Assembly (NCBI GenBank): GCA_003477045.1
Contig: DMTS01000185.1
Location: 1 to 21,734 of the forward strand
Direction: 5' to 3'
Source: Candidatus Delongbacteria bacterium
GTDB lineage: Bacteria; UBA4055
Length of the DNA: 21,734 bases
Below the pieces are notes generated by a model. It searched no databases. It was not told the origin of the DNA and was given only the letters and a program-made list of their open reading frames with translations. A program made the translations under genes and the position numbers. Below, one piece after another: positions 1 to 7,506 of this stretch. Positions within the stretch are counted from its first letter, which is position 1. Each line of letters begins with the position of its first letter.

Positions 1-1
1 C

Positions 2-1378
2 GATATTAATGCAGCGACTTCCTATACCATCAACAATACTGATACTTATTTCGCCGGCGGGAAAGGCACATACGAAGAGCCTTATCTTATAAGAACTGCT
101 CAACATCTCGACAGTCTCAGATATTATCTGGGCGCAGAATGGGACGGATGTTATTTCAAGCAGATCGCGAATATTGATCTGGGAGTTGCCCCATGGAATT
201 CAGGTTCAGGATGGGATCCGGTAGGTGACGATTCACTTGCTTTTACTTCCAATTATGACGGTAACGGCTGCAGTATTTATAATCTCACCATAAATAGACC
301 GGCGGATGATCATATAGGACTTTTTGGATATATCACTGATTCATTTATACAAAATCTGAAATTATCAGGAATATCTGTTGTCGGGCGTGATTATACCGGG
401 TCTCTGGCGGGATATTTTGCATATAACAGCTTTGCGAATCAGTGTAATTTTTCGGGTTCGGTAACCGGAAACAGTAACGTTGGCGGAGTTACAGGCGGAT
501 TAAATTTCTACAGCAGTGTTCAAAGCTCTTTATCGTCATGCAGCGTTTCAGGTAATTACAATATAGGCGGACTTTCCGGAAAAGCAGAAAACTATTCATC
601 CATCACATATAGTTCTTCCTCCGGAACCATCAGCGGGGGTGATAACGCCGGAGGTCTTTTAGGAATGAATGACAATTCCGATATTTATTGCAGTTTTTCA
701 AGCGGTAATGCGGACGGTTCAAATTATATAGGCGGGTTAATCGGATTTGACTATGACGGGAATGTTTCAAACTGTTACTCCTACGGAGATGTTACCGGAA
801 ACAACTATCTTGGAGGACTGACCGGGTATAGCTATATGACGATCATAAGCTACTGTTACTCTCGAGGCTTAGTGACAGGAACTGACTTTTTGGGCGGCTT
901 GACCGGTTACGCACTATATTCAAGCTACAATAATTGCTATTGGGACATTGAAACGAGCACTCAGGCGACTTCAGCCGGAGGAGAAGGAAAAACAACTGAC
1001 GATATGACTTATCCTTTTGACTATAATACTTTTGTAGGCTGGGATTTTATTTATACTTGGGCAGGTAATGCGGTTTTTAACGAAGGATATCCGTACCTAT
1101 TATGGGAGAACAGGGCTTTTCCGGGATCTCCTCAGAATATATCTGTGAATATAGTTTCAAATAATATCACAATAAGCTGGGATGATGTGGCTGGGGCAAC
1201 GGAATATAAAGTTTATTCATCAGCACTTCCTTACGGAACATTTCTACCGGATCTTACAGGATCATTTAACGGCGCTGAGTGGACTGCGCCTTTGTCAGGC
1301 ACAAAAAAGTTTTACTATATCATAGCTGTCAATGGAGCAAAAATTATCAAAACAGAAAGCAGCAGAAAGGACAGATAG
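2..1378 (+). CDS. GLUG-repeat surface/secreted protein with C-terminal Ig/FN3-like domain (5' end missing)
   Basis: The reading frame is open from the first complete codon (base 2) to TAG at 1376-1378, so about 458 C-terminal residues are visible and the start lies upstream of the window. An ATG at 665 lies inside the repeats and is not the real start. Roughly seven to eight GLUG-type repeats recur every 26-28 residues, each with a core like GGLTG or GGLSG (for example NVGGVTG, NIGGLSG, YIGGLIG, YLGGLTG, FLGGLTG), between about bases 310 and 915. They are followed by the block usual in GLUG proteins, CYWDIETS...TTDDM...FVGWDF...GYPYL, and then a beta-sandwich domain (bases about 1120-1370) with the ISWDDVAGATEYKVY signature of an Ig/FN3-like fold. 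GLUG proteins are generally exported, adhesin-like surface proteins. The signal peptide would lie outside the window. No C-terminal sorting domain or anchor is recognisable. The target is unknown. Confidence 0.85.
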   Translation, partial: DINAATSYTINNTDTYFAGGKGTYEEPYLIRTAQHLDSLRYYLGAEWDGCYFKQIANIDLGVAPWNSGSGWDPVGDDSLAFTSNYDGNGCSIYNLTINRPADDHIGLFGYITDSFIQNLKLSGISVVGRDYTGSLAGYFAYNSFANQCNFSGSVTGNSNVGGVTGGLNFYSSVQSSLSSCSVSGNYNIGGLSGKAENYSSITYSSSSGTISGGDNAGGLLGMNDNSDIYCSFSSGNADGSNYIGGLIGFDYDGNVSNCYSYGDVTGNNYLGGLTGYSYMTIISYCYSRGLVTGTDFLGGLTGYALYSSYNNCYWDIETSTQATSAGGEGKTTDDMTYPFDYNTFVGWDFIYTWAGNAVFNEGYPYLLWENRAFPGSPQNISVNIVSNNITISWDDVAGATEYKVYSSALPYGTFLPDLTGSFNGAEWTAPLSGTKKFYYIIAVNGAKIIKTESSRKDR

Positions 1379-2737
1379 ATGAACGGTTTTATTTTTGACA
1401 ACACCCCAATAAAGAATCTCGGTGACTGTAATTACAAATCGCCGATACCTTTATCATTTAAAGACAGCAGTTTATTCGCAAATTTCGTAAAAGACAGCGA
1501 AAGAGTTCTTTTCGATCTTGAGCTTGATAATATTAGGGAATATGAGGGGAAGATAGAATCTCTTCCTTCATTTGAACTTGCAGGGCCGAGAAAGCTGCTT
1601 CACTTTGAGCCCGGAAAAATTTCCTGCGGTATCGTTACCTGCGGCGGACTGTGTCCCGGAATTAACAATGTCGTTAGAGGAATAGTGAACGCAATGCATT
1701 ACTGGTATAAATGCGACAAATTCTACGGGTTTAAATACGGTTACAGGGGAATGGTCGAAGGAAACGAGCCTAAACCTGTGCTGCTCGATCCTAAAATTGT
1801 CGAGGATATACACCTTAAAGGGGGCACCGTTCTGGGATCTTCAAGAGGGAGTCAGGACACGAAAAAGATAGTTGATTGCCTTGAAAAACTGAAAATTTCA
1901 ATTTTGTTCGTAATCGGCGGCGACGGAACGATGAGAGGCGCAAACGAAATGTGCGAAGAAATAGCTATAAGAAATCTCGATATGGCTGTGGTCGGGATAC
2001 CAAAAACCATAGATAACGATATAGTGTTCGCCGAGCACACTTTCGGATATCAGACCGCATTTTCCGCGGCTGTCGAAGCTATAAGCTCAGCCCATGTAGA
2101 GGCTAAAGGAGCTTTGAACGGAATAGGCATCGTTAAACTTATGGGAAGGGATTCCGGCTATATAGCTGCCGCGGCTTCTGTAGCATCTCAGGATGCAAAT
2201 TATGTACTTGTTCCTGAAAGTCCTTTCGAGCTTGAAGGCAAGGACGGACTTTTGAACATGCTTAAAAAAAGGATAAAAGAAAAGCATCATGCGGTAATAG
2301 TCGTGGCCGAAGGCGCAGGACAGGATCTGTTCAAAGGAACAGAAGTAAAAAAAGACCAGTCCGGGAATGTTCTTCACAATGATATAGGCCTGCTGATAAA
2401 GGATAAGGTCAGCCAGTTCTTAAACAAAGAAAAAATCGAGCACTCGATCAAATACATTGATCCGAGCTATATGATAAGATCATTACCCGCAGCTCCTATT
2501 GATTCCATGTTCTGCTCGAATCTGGCGCAGAATGCCGCACACGCAGCAATGGCTGGTAAAACAGAGCTGATGATCGGCTATTGGAACGGCAGATTCACTC
2601 ATGTGCCTATAATTTCAGTCGTGGGCAAAAGAAAGAAGATCAATGTGGAAGGCGAATTCTGGCTGAGCGTTCTTCTTTCAACCGGACAACCCAGATACAT
2701 GGGTGACGACATCACGATCAAAGCGAAAATGAGATAA
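1379..2737 (+). CDS. 6-phosphofructokinase, long 'group X' (plant/kinetoplastid/spirochaete-like) type
   Basis: A 452-residue cytoplasmic glycolytic enzyme that phosphorylates fructose 6-phosphate to fructose 1,6-bisphosphate. Visible motifs in order: CGGLCPG (88-94, nucleotide/pyrophosphate loop), GGDGT (180-184), PKTIDND (208-214, catalytic Asp region) and MGRDSG (255-260, substrate binding). The length and an N-terminal extension of about 80 residues fit the long PFK clade of plants, trypanosomes and spirochaetes, not the 320-residue E. coli PfkA. In this superfamily the residue after GGD is Gly in ATP users and Asp in most PPi users; here it is Gly, so ATP is the likelier donor, although many relatives are annotated as diphosphate-dependent. 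The ATG directly follows the stop of the upstream GLUG gene, with AGAAAGGA upstream as ribosome binding site. A strong terminator follows. The family is sure; the phosphoryl donor is inferred. Confidence 0.93.
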   Translation: MNGFIFDNTPIKNLGDCNYKSPIPLSFKDSSLFANFVKDSERVLFDLELDNIREYEGKIESLPSFELAGPRKLLHFEPGKISCGIVTCGGLCPGINNVVRGIVNAMHYWYKCDKFYGFKYGYRGMVEGNEPKPVLLDPKIVEDIHLKGGTVLGSSRGSQDTKKIVDCLEKLKISILFVIGGDGTMRGANEMCEEIAIRNLDMAVVGIPKTIDNDIVFAEHTFGYQTAFSAAVEAISSAHVEAKGALNGIGIVKLMGRDSGYIAAAASVASQDANYVLVPESPFELEGKDGLLNMLKKRIKEKHHAVIVVAEGAGQDLFKGTEVKKDQSGNVLHNDIGLLIKDKVSQFLNKEKIEHSIKYIDPSYMIRSLPAAPIDSMFCSNLAQNAAHAAMAGKTELMIGYWNGRFTHVPIISVVGKRKKINVEGEFWLSVLLSTGQPRYMGDDITIKAKMR

Positions 2738-2740
2738 AAA

Positions 2741-2773
2741 AAAAGGGCGGTTCAAATTTGACCGCCCTTTTTA
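2741..2773. terminator. Bidirectional intrinsic terminator between pfk and the M16 protease gene
   Basis: A GGGCGGT/ACCGCCC stem (2745-2751 with 2761-2767) encloses a TCAAATTTG centre that can itself pair. An A-run precedes it and a T-run follows it, so it can stop transcription from both convergent genes. It starts just after the pfk stop and ends just before the protease stop. Confidence 0.9.
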
Positions 2774-2775
2774 TT

Positions 2776-5364
2776 TTATTCTACCACCCGTTTTACATCG
2801 GCAGAAGGCTGCGAAATAAAGATCGCGGCATCTTTCAGATATTTGTTCGAAACAGCTTTGATCATTTCAGGCGTTACTTTCTTTAAGTCCTTTAATGATT
2901 CTTTCAAAAAATTATATCCGAGTCCTCTTGATTCGTAAGATGTCATAAGCCCCGCCATGTTACTGTCTGTAAAATAGCTTTCTAGCATTTTGGAATAGGA
3001 TTCAACAGACAGGTTGATCTCTTCCTGTGTAATATCGCCGTCAATGAGCTTCTGAACTTCTTTTTTGAGCACTTCCACAAGCTGATCTTTTTTAGCGAGA
3101 GAAGTCTGGGCTTCTATTCTGTAGAACCCGTAGTCTTTCGTTCCCGAATAGTAAGAATAAGCTGAATAGACAAGGTCATTATCAACTCTGGTAGCTTTAA
3201 GCAGTCTCCCGGAAAACGAATTTGACATTACCTGATTTAGAGCTGTAATAGTATAAAAGTCCGGGTCTCCCTGAAGCGGAGCCTGAAAATTTATCTCTAT
3301 ATTTACCTGCTCGAATTCGCATTCGTTAACAAAAGTCTCATTCAGTTTAGGCACAACGATAGGCGTTTTGGTTCCGCTGATCTTTCCTGACGGGATCTTT
3401 GATCTTATCTCGCCGGCGTAAGCAGCGGCCTGCTCTTTATTCAGATCGCCGAATAATGTTACGATCAGACTTTCGGCTTTAAAGTACTTCTTATAAATAT
3501 TTTTTAGATCGTCTTGAGTAAGTTTCTGAAAAATATCATTTCTTTCCTTTGCGCTAAGGCCGGATTTCTGTCCTTTATATAGTATGGATGACCTGAATTC
3601 AGAATAAGCATTATCAGGATCGCTCAGGTTTCTTTTAAAATCCGCATCAGCTCTTTCTTTAGCAAGCTGAAGTTCCTTTGCATCGAATAAAGGTTCATTC
3701 ATGATGCTGTAAAGTCTTTTGATAAATTCTTTATAATCATCCTTAATGCATTTAAAGCTGATCGTTAAACCAGTCGGTCCGATCTCGGAATTCATTCTTA
3801 CCGCGTGGTCTTCCAGCCATGAGCTTAAGTCCATAGAGGAGTACTTTTTCGTGCCTCCGGACAAAAGCATTTCTGAAACGAACTGGAATGATCCTGTGTT
3901 TTCCATAGTTTCGTAATCAGACGAAACAGGGATAAAAATTACACCCTGGATCACAGGATCTGTAGTATTTTGTTTATGAAGAACTGTAAGATTTTTATCG
4001 ACTTCTATTTTTTCGACTTCAGTTTTGACGATGTTCTTTTCCGCATTTTCTATCTTTGCCTTTTCTCCTTCGGGAACACCGTAATAGATCACCCTGTTAT
4101 CCGGCACAAAATATTCGCTGATGGCCTCATTTACCATTTCAGGCGTGAGCTTTTCAAACTGCTGTATCTGAAGATCAAAAATATCAGGCACGCCATAAAC
4201 TATCATGTTCCAGCCGATCTGCTGCGCTTCCCTGTCGGCATCGGGCGTTCTTAAAATCTTCTGAGCTTTCTCTCTGGAGATAACTTCATTGATCTGCTGC
4301 TGAGTAATCCCCTTTTTAGCGACATCAGCTATAATCGCATCTATCCGTTTAACAACATTATCAAGGTTCTGAGGATCTTTGGTTTCGAATCCTATCTGTA
4401 TCATGGGCTCGGGAAAATGTCCGCCCTCATTAAAATATCCGTAAATCCAGTTAACAGCTTTTTCCTCTTCGACCAGCTTGTACTGTACAGGAGAATTTCT
4501 TTTATCGAAAAGTATCTGCGAAGCCATTGTTAACGCTGCGAAATCATCCTGTTCAGCTTTCGGTACTAATTTTGTGATAAAAACTCTGGGCTGCTGAACT
4601 GCGAATTCCTCAATATATTTGATATTGCCCGGTCTTATCATTTCTTCAGGCAGATAAACGGGAGTAAGAACACCGCGTTTATAATCCTTGAAAGTGTTTT
4701 CGACTTTAGCCAGCATTTGTGCAGGATCAATATCCCCTACAACAACGAATACCATATTGTTCGGCATATATCTTTTATTATAATAATTCATCATTTCTTC
4801 GCGGGTGTTCTGCTTGAAAATTTCTATCTCTCCAATAACCTCGTTCTTTACATTCGATTTTAAAAAAGTTGCAGCCCACATTCCGTTATAAAGCTTAGCC
4901 ATAGGTGATGATACTCTGTAAACGAATTCCTTAACGATAACATCTTTTTCCCTCGCTACCTCGTTAGGATCGAAAGAGCAGTTCATTATATTGTCTGACA
5001 CAAGGTAGAGAACAGAATCGGAGTACTGCTTGTCAGCCTGCATATAATATACTGTAGCCCCGAAAGTGGTATAAGCGTTCGTTATCGCTCCGATCTCTTT
5101 TCTTTTATCCTGATGCCACTGCTCGGAATGATTTTTGGTAGAGCCGCCTGAAACGATATGTTCAAGGTAGTGGGATAATCCTTTTCCCAAATATTCGTCT
5201 TCATGGATCGAGCCTGTTTTAACAAAACAGAAAAATCCTACCGATGTGTTGCTTGTGTTCTTCTTAACTACGACCTGCATACCGTTCGGAAGAGTTTTTG
5301 TGAGCATTTCCTGAGCTACCAGCGTTAGTGCCAGCCCAAGTAAAATAATAATTATCTTTTTCAT
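2776..5364 (-). CDS. M16 family zinc metalloprotease (two-module, exported)
   Basis: An 862-residue protein with an N-terminal signal peptide (MKK, a hydrophobic run of about 13 residues, likely cleavage near residue 17-18), so it probably acts in the periplasm or envelope. The inverted zinc motif HxxEH is present as HYLEH at 65-69, and the distal zinc ligand is Glu146 in EKDVIVKEF, 77 residues after the last His, the spacing known for pitrilysin-type enzymes. The first M16 module and its C-terminal partner cover roughly residues 20-430. The second half (about 455-862) repeats the fold, carries the conserved FSGRLLKATRVDNDLVYSAY region (around 700-730) and lacks HxxEH, as is normal for the inactive half. 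M16 enzymes cut peptides inside a closing chamber; the substrate here is unknown. The gene is convergent with pfk and lies downstream of the DUF4153 gene with its own likely promoter. Confidence 0.93.
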   Translation of the reverse strand: MKKIIIILLGLALTLVAQEMLTKTLPNGMQVVVKKNTSNTSVGFFCFVKTGSIHEDEYLGKGLSHYLEHIVSGGSTKNHSEQWHQDKRKEIGAITNAYTTFGATVYYMQADKQYSDSVLYLVSDNIMNCSFDPNEVAREKDVIVKEFVYRVSSPMAKLYNGMWAATFLKSNVKNEVIGEIEIFKQNTREEMMNYYNKRYMPNNMVFVVVGDIDPAQMLAKVENTFKDYKRGVLTPVYLPEEMIRPGNIKYIEEFAVQQPRVFITKLVPKAEQDDFAALTMASQILFDKRNSPVQYKLVEEEKAVNWIYGYFNEGGHFPEPMIQIGFETKDPQNLDNVVKRIDAIIADVAKKGITQQQINEVISREKAQKILRTPDADREAQQIGWNMIVYGVPDIFDLQIQQFEKLTPEMVNEAISEYFVPDNRVIYYGVPEGEKAKIENAEKNIVKTEVEKIEVDKNLTVLHKQNTTDPVIQGVIFIPVSSDYETMENTGSFQFVSEMLLSGGTKKYSSMDLSSWLEDHAVRMNSEIGPTGLTISFKCIKDDYKEFIKRLYSIMNEPLFDAKELQLAKERADADFKRNLSDPDNAYSEFRSSILYKGQKSGLSAKERNDIFQKLTQDDLKNIYKKYFKAESLIVTLFGDLNKEQAAAYAGEIRSKIPSGKISGTKTPIVVPKLNETFVNECEFEQVNIEINFQAPLQGDPDFYTITALNQVMSNSFSGRLLKATRVDNDLVYSAYSYYSGTKDYGFYRIEAQTSLAKKDQLVEVLKKEVQKLIDGDITQEEINLSVESYSKMLESYFTDSNMAGLMTSYESRGLGYNFLKESLKDLKKVTPEMIKAVSNKYLKDAAIFISQPSADVKRVVE

Positions 5365-5427
5365 TTTTACCCCGTTCTATTTTAATTATTTTTTTTCCGC
5401 TGTAAATATATATAAATACTCCGAAAT

Positions 5428-5455
5428 ATTATATGATATTAATATGAAATGCAAA
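5428..5455 (-). promoter_or_regulatory. Probable sigma-70 promoter of the M16 protease gene
   Basis: On the minus strand TTTGCA (5455-5450) and a perfect TATAAT (5433-5428) are separated by 16 nt. The predicted start near 5421 gives a leader of roughly 55 nt before the ATG at 5364. The -10 is strong and the -35 is poor, so this is a sequence-only prediction. Confidence 0.5.
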
Positions 5456-5477
5456 TTTAAAAGGATAAAATGCAGTT

Positions 5478-7349
5478 TTAGTCGGATGGTTTTACTTTAT
5501 AATAAAAACCGAAGTAAACCGCCGTAATTTTGTAAGGGTCTTTTTCATTTTCCCTAGTAGCGCTAAAATTTCTGAATATGATCATATAATCCAGTTTGTC
5601 GTTTGAATCAATAAACTTCATTTTCTCCGGTTCGGCTTCTCCCGCTATGTTATTACTTTCAGCGATTATTTTTCGGACATACTTATCAAGATCAACAGAT
5701 GTAACACTGTCTTTATTTTCCGTTTCGAACACCAGACTGAGATCTTTCGCGTTATATTTTAGATATAAACCGCTGCTTTTGTCCAAGATCCTGTCTTTTA
5801 TTAAATTATCCCTGCAGTCAATATATGAATCATAGTATGAAATATCTTCGATCTCCGGATCATGAAAATATTTTACCGCAATATTCAGAAAGTTCGATGT
5901 GTTCTCATTCTGCCATTCATCAACGAAATCGAATCCCAGCCCCTCTTTCACAAGCATCTTTCGCGACACAGCCTGGTCAAAATCTCGGTAAAAATTATGC
6001 TGAGCATCTTTGTCATTTTTATCCTTGCTTTCTGCCGCCAGCTGCTGATATGTCTTTTTAAGAAATTCAACTTTGTCTATGCCGTGATTGTCATAGAAAT
6101 ACGAAATGATCGAAGATATACTTTTTCTGTCTTCAAAAGGTACAGACGCATCAGTTTTCCGGATATCACTGTTTACAAGGATATGATTTTTAGACAGAAG
6201 ACCTTCAAGTATCGAGAGCTGGCTGTTTTTAGAAACTGAAAAGCAACCCCATGGTCCGTAAAGCGATACAACCGACAGAACTGAAAGAGTGACGGGAAGA
6301 AGTTTCAGATCCCTTTTTTTACTGAAGATCATGTAAAGTGTGATGCCTGAGAGCCAAAATGACAGCATTAGGATAAAGTACCGTTTTTCAGTTATGCCAT
6401 ATTCAGAGATCCTTTCTAATACTGCCATAAAAAGCACTATTATAAGCGGAAGCAGAGCTCTGAAGAAATATTTTGAGAAAGAGTTGATCCATTTGAACTC
6501 ATCCGAATCTTTGAGAGGCGAAAGAAGAATTAACGTAACTATTCCTACAAGCGAATATGAAATGATCAGGTATGAGACAATCCCTTCCGGCCATATTCGG
6601 GTAAGTATGATCTTGACCGTATAGCTGTAAAGTATTATAAGGTAAAGCGATACGAGAAGTGTCATAATATACTGGAGAAGGATCCTAAGTGCTTTCGGGT
6701 ACAAAAAATTTGAATTTGGAGAGTCCCTGTCGTCAGGAAGCCCGGACATGAAGTGAACGGGAGCGAAGAAAGATATTATAATAACCCAGATGTCCCCGTA
6801 AAGCTCTTCATGAAAGTTTCCGGCGAAAAAGAGCTGCTGAACCGCGAAAAGGGAGGAAGCGAGCCCGCCAAAAAGGATGGCCGAAAAAACAAAGCTTGTG
6901 AATCCGCGCATGAAAAGAGTGATGTTGTATATCCCGAAATATGATTCATCCTTGTTTTTTGTATAAACGAACATAAGGGAGAATACTGATGCCGACAGAT
7001 ATGATGCGAAAGTAATATAATCCGTCTCCCTGAACTCTGCGGGCAGTGTAATGAAAAGATACGCCAGAAGAGTAAGCACTATCGTCTGCATGATAAATTT
7101 GATCCTGTCGCGGTTATCCGATCTTTCAAGGAACAAAGTTGATACCAGCGTAAATAAAAATCCGAGGATCGAAATGAAGATGCTCTTAACAAGGATAGGA
7201 GAATTGTCAAAAAACGAATAATTTTCGATCTCAATTATCAGGAGAATGCAGGTCAGGATCGAGAACGAAACAGGCAGCGGGAACCTTTTAACGGTTCTGA
7301 TAAATTCTCCTGTGATCGTCCTTATAGAAATACGCTTTAATAATTCCAT
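5478..7349 (-). CDS. DUF4153 multi-pass membrane protein
   Basis: The N-terminal ~380 residues are a series of about 11-12 hydrophobic segments, consistent with an inner-membrane polytopic domain. This is followed by a soluble C-terminal part of about 240 residues that is Lys/Asp-rich. The motif GPWGCFSVSKNSQ at the end of the membrane region matches the GPW-x-FSVS-x-x-SQ hallmark of DUF4153, a family without a settled function. An upstream in-frame ATG exists at 7367, but a perfect GGAGG lies 6 nt before the ATG at 7349 (protein begins MELLKRISIR), so the 623-residue form is preferred over 629. The gene is divergent from pgi and followed, after about 110 nt, by the protease gene on the same strand. 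No function is assigned; a role in envelope or transport would be a guess. Confidence 0.85.
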   Translation of the reverse strand: MELLKRISIRTITGEFIRTVKRFPLPVSFSILTCILLIIEIENYSFFDNSPILVKSIFISILGFLFTLVSTLFLERSDNRDRIKFIMQTIVLTLLAYLFITLPAEFRETDYITFASYLSASVFSLMFVYTKNKDESYFGIYNITLFMRGFTSFVFSAILFGGLASSLFAVQQLFFAGNFHEELYGDIWVIIISFFAPVHFMSGLPDDRDSPNSNFLYPKALRILLQYIMTLLVSLYLIILYSYTVKIILTRIWPEGIVSYLIISYSLVGIVTLILLSPLKDSDEFKWINSFSKYFFRALLPLIIVLFMAVLERISEYGITEKRYFILMLSFWLSGITLYMIFSKKRDLKLLPVTLSVLSVVSLYGPWGCFSVSKNSQLSILEGLLSKNHILVNSDIRKTDASVPFEDRKSISSIISYFYDNHGIDKVEFLKKTYQQLAAESKDKNDKDAQHNFYRDFDQAVSRKMLVKEGLGFDFVDEWQNENTSNFLNIAVKYFHDPEIEDISYYDSYIDCRDNLIKDRILDKSSGLYLKYNAKDLSLVFETENKDSVTSVDLDKYVRKIIAESNNIAGEAEPEKMKFIDSNDKLDYMIIFRNFSATRENEKDPYKITAVYFGFYYKVKPSD

Positions 7350-7355
7350 GATAAT

Positions 7356-7360
7356 CCTCC
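7356..7360 (-). promoter_or_regulatory. Ribosome binding site deciding the DUF4153 start
   Basis: GGAGG on the minus strand, 6 nt before the ATG at 7349. The alternative ATG at 7367 lies upstream of this site and has no purine-rich sequence at the right distance. Confidence 0.8.
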
Positions 7361-7375
7361 ATGACATTTTTGCAT

Positions 7376-7405
7376 ATTATAAAGTTATAAAAATCTTAAG
7401 TTCAA
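7376..7405 (-). promoter_or_regulatory. Probable sigma-70 promoter of the DUF4153 gene
   Basis: On the minus strand TTGAAC (7405-7400) and TATAAT (7381-7376) are separated by 18 nt. The predicted start near 7369 gives a leader of about 20 nt, just long enough to include GGAGG at 7360-7356. This also supports the downstream start codon, because the 7367 ATG would be almost at the transcript end. Confidence 0.6.
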
Positions 7406-7447
7406 AATCAAGTAAAATAAAGTTTATTATAATATGACTTAAAATAC

Positions 7448-7476
7448 TTGAAGATATTCCTTATTTTGATTAAATT
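7448..7476 (+). promoter_or_regulatory. Probable sigma-70 promoter of the pgi operon
   Basis: TTGAAG (7448-7453) and TAAATT (7471-7476) with a 17-nt spacer, giving a leader of about 25 nt before the GTG at 7507. It lies back to back with the DUF4153 promoter. The fit to consensus is moderate. Confidence 0.5.
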
Positions 7477-7506
7477 CAGTGGAGTTACTTATAACGGGGG
7501 TAAACT

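Noticed and set aside
310..915. CRISPR-like or satellite DNA repeat
   Set aside because: The roughly 80-bp periodicity is a protein-level GLUG repeat in an open frame; the DNA copies are divergent.
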